A stretch of DNA of 64,000 nucleotides from Tenrec ecaudatus (taxonomy: Eukaryota > Chordata > Mammalia > Afrosoricida > Tenrecidae): assembly GCF_050624435.1 (NCBI RefSeq), contig NC_134531.1:252540812-252604811 (forward strand). The letters are read 5' to 3'. Below the pieces are notes generated by a model that searched no databases, was not told the DNA's origin, and saw only the letters and a program-made list of their open reading frames with translations. The position numbers and the translations under genes were made by a program. Each line of letters opens with the position of its first letter. Position 1 is the stretch's first letter. Shown here in pieces: positions 60,601-64,000 of the stretch.

Positions 60601-61815
60601 TGAGCATAATAAAAATATATGCACCTAATGAGATACCTGTGAAATTCATAAATCAAACACTCCAAAAGATGATAAAAGAGATCACAGGCTGAACAATTAT
60701 AGTTGGTGATTTTAATACACCACTCTCTGATAAAGACAGATCATTAAGAAAGAAACTCAACAGGGAGGCTACAGATCTAAATAGCACAATTGGACGACTT
60801 GACTTGATAGATATTTTCAGAGTTTTCCAACCACAAGCAATTAATACACATTCTTTTCAAGTTCACATGGCACATATCCAAAATTAGATCACATGCTGGG
60901 ACACAAGTCGAGTTGAGAAAATTCAAGCACATGGAGATTATACAGACATCTCTCTCTCTGATAATTGTGCCATAATCTGGAAATTAACAGAAGGACAGAG
61001 AAGAAAACAAGGGTCAAAAATTGGAGGATGAACAATTTCCTATTGCACAAGGAGTGGGTATTGACCCAGATCAGAGATGAAATCAGGAAGTTTCTAGAAA
61101 CTAATGAGAATGAAAATACGACATACCAAAACCTGTAGGACTCAGCAAAGGCATTTATCAGAGGAAGGCTGATAGCAATACATGCACACATTAAAAAGAT
61201 GAGAGACTCATGGATGATATGCTGACATAAAACTTACACCAACTAGAGCAGAGTCAACAGAACAACCCTACTAATAGTAAGAGGATAGATATAATAAAAA
61301 TCAAAGAAGAGATATAGGAGAGGGAAATGAAGAAAACTATGGAAAAATTAATGCCACTAAAAGTTGGTTCTTTGAAAGAATGAACAGAATTCATCCACCT
61401 ATGGCAAACCTAAAAAAAGAAAGGAAGTAACAAACGACATTTGCAAGGATGAAGGTTGAAAAAGGGGACACTACAACAGACCCTAATGAAATAAAAGGAT
61501 AATCACACAGTACTATGAAGGTCTATATTCTAATGAATTCAACAATTTGATAGACATGGACAAATATCTGGAAACACAATCCCTCCCTACACTATCCTAG
61601 GTGGATGTCAACAACGTCAACAGAGCCATAGAAAGGAAGAAATAGACAAGGTAATCAAGGGATTACTAACAAAAAAATCCCTTGGGCCAGATGACTTTGC
61701 AGGAGAATTCTGCCAAGCATTCAGGGAAGAACTGACACCAATCCTATGCGAACTCTTCCAGAACACAGAAAAAGATGGAATACTCTCTAACTCTTTCTAT
61801 GAAGCTAGGATAACC
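54642..61815 (+). mobile_element. L1 with long 5' UTR, truncated ORF2
   Basis: The 5' end 'gggaggaggggagaaaatggcgacc' in parts resembles L1 5' UTR starts. The UTR runs 54,642-55,388, is interrupted by a minus-strand L1 3' UTR (55,389-about 56,995), and continues 57,000-59,180 with alternating GC-richer blocks and CT-rich runs. ORF1 is at about 59,180-60,240 (coiled-coil region then KRNNIRIIGLPEQD and EENFPSLINE). ORF2 begins about 60,290: endonuclease NINGLNAGIKRHRLSDWL, CCLHETHL, GDFNTPLS, then the RT N-terminal region (KKSLGPDDFAGEF, NSFYEARITL) ending at 61,815 before the RT active site. Many stops, hence dead. Confidence 0.85.
55389..56995 (-). repeat. L1 3' UTR inserted in L1 5' UTR
   Basis: Starts 'aacattttattagggactcatac' and runs to 'ggtgctgtcccctgtagtgccataggtcactgaggggt' in parts; same structure as 10,745-12,765. 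A poly-T run at 55,391-55,399 marks its 3' tail on the minus strand. Confidence 0.8.
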
Positions 61816-62387
61816 TTACATTTACTCAGGGAGAAATAAAAGTTTATCAAGGGAAAATAAGTCACTCTATCCCTAAAATCTTCTCTCCCATTCTGGATTC
61901 TCTCTCCTGATGGTCCTCCTACAGGCTTCTTAAGTTTTCTAGAGTGTGACAGATTTTATTTACCAAAGATAGCCATATCTCCTCCCACGGGTGCTCTTAT
62001 TACAGTGTGATGTTGACACTTCTCCATCAAGCAATGTGTAGATTTCCACTTTCTTATCCTGAATTCCAAACCTGTATCATGAAAATGCTGAGCTCCCTTG
62101 AACATTCGCTCTTGCAACTCAGTGGCCATGCTGTAAGGTGACTCAGGACACAAGGGAAGATGGCCTTTTGACTAATTGTGATGCCATCTGGCAGCTACCA
62201 TTAATGTCAGTCGTGGACACTGACTAGGGCTGGGCTCAAAGCTGGTGAGGTGCTGAATTAATGAAATATATCAGAGGAAATAAAAAGTGCTGCTACAAAA
62301 TCATACCAATATTATTATTCAAGTGTGACTATCCCATTGTACGTTGTTGTTTCCGCAACATATTCTCCATCTAGGTCGTTACATTCC
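61816..62387. other. Unassigned
   Basis: About 570 bp after the L1 break; repeat-like in composition but not recognised. No domain in the 65-residue minus frame at 61,956-62,153. Confidence 0.3.
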
Positions 62388-62480
62388 TTTTTTTGTTTTA
62401 AATTCTTTTATTGGGGGCTCTTCATCTCTTATCACAATCCATACATTCTTTCAATCTGTCAAGTAAAGTTTTCATCTTTC
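62388..62480 (-). repeat. L1 3' end fragment
   Basis: 'taaattcttttattgggggctc' and 'ctcttatcacaatccatacattc' define a short 5'-truncated L1 end. Confidence 0.7.
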
Positions 62481-62509
62481 GAACCCTTTTCTGTAACAGA
62501 CCTGGTTCC

Positions 62510-62705
62510 ATCATGCTTATGACTTTGGATGCTAATTCAGAGGTCAGCAGTCAAACCCACAAGTCACTCTAAGGGAGAAAGATAGGAGTTTCTCTTCCTT
62601 CAATGAGTCGCAGTGGAGGAAACTCACAGGGGCCGCTGTATACTCTGTCCTGTAGAGTCCCTGTGAGTTGGCATCAACTCCATAGCAGTGCGTTTAGTTA
62701 TTATA
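62510..62705 (+). repeat. AfroSINE
   Basis: 'gctaattcagaggtcagcagtcaaaccc', 'gtatactctgtcctgtagagtccctgtgagttggcatcaactccatagcagtg' in parts: plus-strand copy with a recognisable tail. Confidence 0.75.
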
Positions 62706-62714
62706 CTTAAGTCT

Positions 62715-63135
62715 GCCATGAGAATTCTCCAATCTTCAATGTACTGTACTTCAAAAGGGCAATTTTTGCATTCTGAAGGGTCTCAAATCTTGCTTTTTTC
62801 AATGTTCTTTGAGTTTGGGGAACAAAATGATGTCCGAAGGAGCACAATCCAGGCTGTGGAGTGCGTGGTTTATGGTTTCCCAATGAAGTTCTCAATGGAC
62901 AGTTCTTGCTGCACTTGAAGAATGGCATGTGTAAGATTGTGATTAGAAAAATTCCTTAGTACAACTTTCCTGGTCTTTTTCTCATCAAGGCAGTTTCAGT
63001 GTTTTGGTTTCTTTAAAATGTCTTCATTATAAGCTCTTGATATAATCCTGTGCCTTTTGAGAAAATCTATCAAGAGTACCAATTGGAATGACCAAAAGCA
63101 GCCAGAAACCCCTGCCTTGAATTGAACTATCTTAG
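62715..63135 (-). pseudogene. Mariner transposase remnant
   Basis: On the minus strand around 62,800-62,880, one frame reads HALHSLDCAPSDIILFPKLKEH followed by a stop. That is a decayed version of the mariner D34D C-terminal motif (H-YSPDLAPSDY/F-LF-LK). A downstream frame continues KARFETLQNAK-like. The rest of the transposase is not identifiable. Old class II transposon fragment. Confidence 0.6.
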
Positions 63136-63363
63136 GAAATTTTTAACACTGTGGAAAATGTGAATTCCAAAACACTCCTTAGTGGTTATGCCTACATTGT
63201 ACACTACCAATACTTTAAAAAAGTATATTTCTGAGAGAGCTTATTTCCAGCCATCCACTGATAACAGGACATTTATTTTTACACTTTGTTTTGGTGACAG
63301 CGTCTATCTCAGGGGTTCAAACTCTCCCAAGCAGCAGTACCATCCTTGATAGCACATTTCTGT

Positions 63364-63390
63364 CACACACAAACACACACACACACACAA
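63364..63390. repeat. (CA)n microsatellite
   Basis: 'cacacacaaacacacacacacacac', one interruption; a likely polymorphic repeat. Confidence 0.9.
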
Positions 63391-63439
63391 ATCTATGCAT
63401 ATATGAATTTAATGTAGTAAGTGTGTGTATGTGATTTCA

Positions 63440-64000
63440 GTGAAACGGCACAAAATGTAATGGAGAATAGAAATCCCAAATGTTCCTCTTGGTTCCTGTT
63501 TTTGCACACTCCCTGCTGACCTCAAGAACAGTCCCTTTGGTCTAGGGAATTTGTGCTTGTACCACACTTAGTTAGGTTAGCTCCACTCTGTATAGCTAGC
63601 CTGAAGCTAGGGAAACCCATGCTTTCCTTCCAGGGGATACTCTGCCTAACGTCTCAGCAGGAAATTCCTGCTGTGTACCTCAGGGCATAAGGCAGCTCAG
63701 CCAACAGTCATTACCATTCCAATTTGTCACAGCAACCTGTGCCCAACCTCTGCAACACCAAAGCAGGAAACTGACCAGCTTTCTGGGGCACTCTCCTGAT
63801 AGGGAAGTCACAGGAGGATAAAGTGGTAGGGAAATCCCATAGTTAAATTAGCTGTAGGCAGTTCGAAGAAGCATTTCTATAAGTCTCCCAGAGAGAGCCA
63901 GTGCTCTTCGACTCCCTTTACACTGGCACCTGGCTTTCCTAAAACAACGCAAACAGCCATCAGTCCCATCAAAAAGACAGGAGAAACAAAAGGCAATGGC
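63440..64000 (+). repeat. L1 5' UTR and ORF1 start, cut by window edge
   Basis: Parallels 59,080-59,275, the end of the other L1's UTR and start of its ORF1: 'cagttcgaagaagcatttctataagtctcccagagagagccag' in parts against 'tagttcatagaaggactcatacaaattccccaagagagtgccc', ending 'acaggagaaacaaaaggcaatggc' against 'aggaaaaacagaaaacaatgatgg'. The upstream half matches the window's first kilobase in reverse. Confidence 0.7.

Overview
This is mammalian genomic DNA: long non-coding stretches, dense nested retrotransposons and single-coding-exon olfactory receptors, with no bacterial-type operons. The lineage is most likely afrotherian. Many tRNA-derived SINEs carry the AfroSINE body (an A/B-box-like head, and a tail reading 'cactgcc..cgagtc..tctgactca..gaccctataggacag'), and RTE/BovB LINEs share that tail. 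The commonest repeat is a long L1 3' UTR ending 'ataagagttgtatgagcccctaataaaatg', which I associate with tenrecs (Echinops-like). The order-level call is fairly firm; the species-level call is from memory.

Layout. 0-15 kb is repeats only: L1 5' UTR, an ERV-L-type LTR, AfroSINEs, a MIR, two RTE fragments and two large L1 3' UTR insertions. 15-24 kb is an olfactory receptor unit (unit A) whose OR5K-like gene is dead. 24-35 kb is repeats: an ERV-L LTR, an ERV-L pol remnant with a dUTPase, and a nearly complete but inactive RTE/BovB element holding a solo LTR. 35-39 kb is a second, paralogous unit (B) with the only intact protein-coding gene of the window, a 322-residue OR5K-subfamily receptor on the minus strand. 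39.8-47 kb looks like a third unit (C) that keeps flanking homology but no receptor. 47-54.6 kb is one L1 3' UTR invaded by a 6.3 kb gammaretrovirus-like provirus (minus strand, paired LTRs, 4-bp target duplication) and by a separate solo LTR. 54.6-61.8 kb is an L1 with a long 5' UTR, itself invaded by another L1 3' UTR. The last 2 kb has an AfroSINE, a mariner remnant and the start of another L1.

The most unusual object is inside the provirus. Between integrase and the surviving 3' half of env, in virus sense, sits a segment encoding about 100 residues of the host protein PCMTD1 (protein-L-isoaspartate O-methyltransferase domain-containing 1). It ends at a splice-donor-like sequence, so it looks like an exon with flanking non-coding DNA and not a processed cDNA. 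It takes the place of most of the env surface subunit, the arrangement seen in acutely transforming retroviruses that have picked up a cellular gene. All viral reading frames and the captured frame are now broken.

No rRNA, tRNA gene, CRISPR array, CpG-island promoter or multi-exon host gene could be supported. The only expressed protein predicted with confidence is the odorant receptor at 37.8-38.7 kb.
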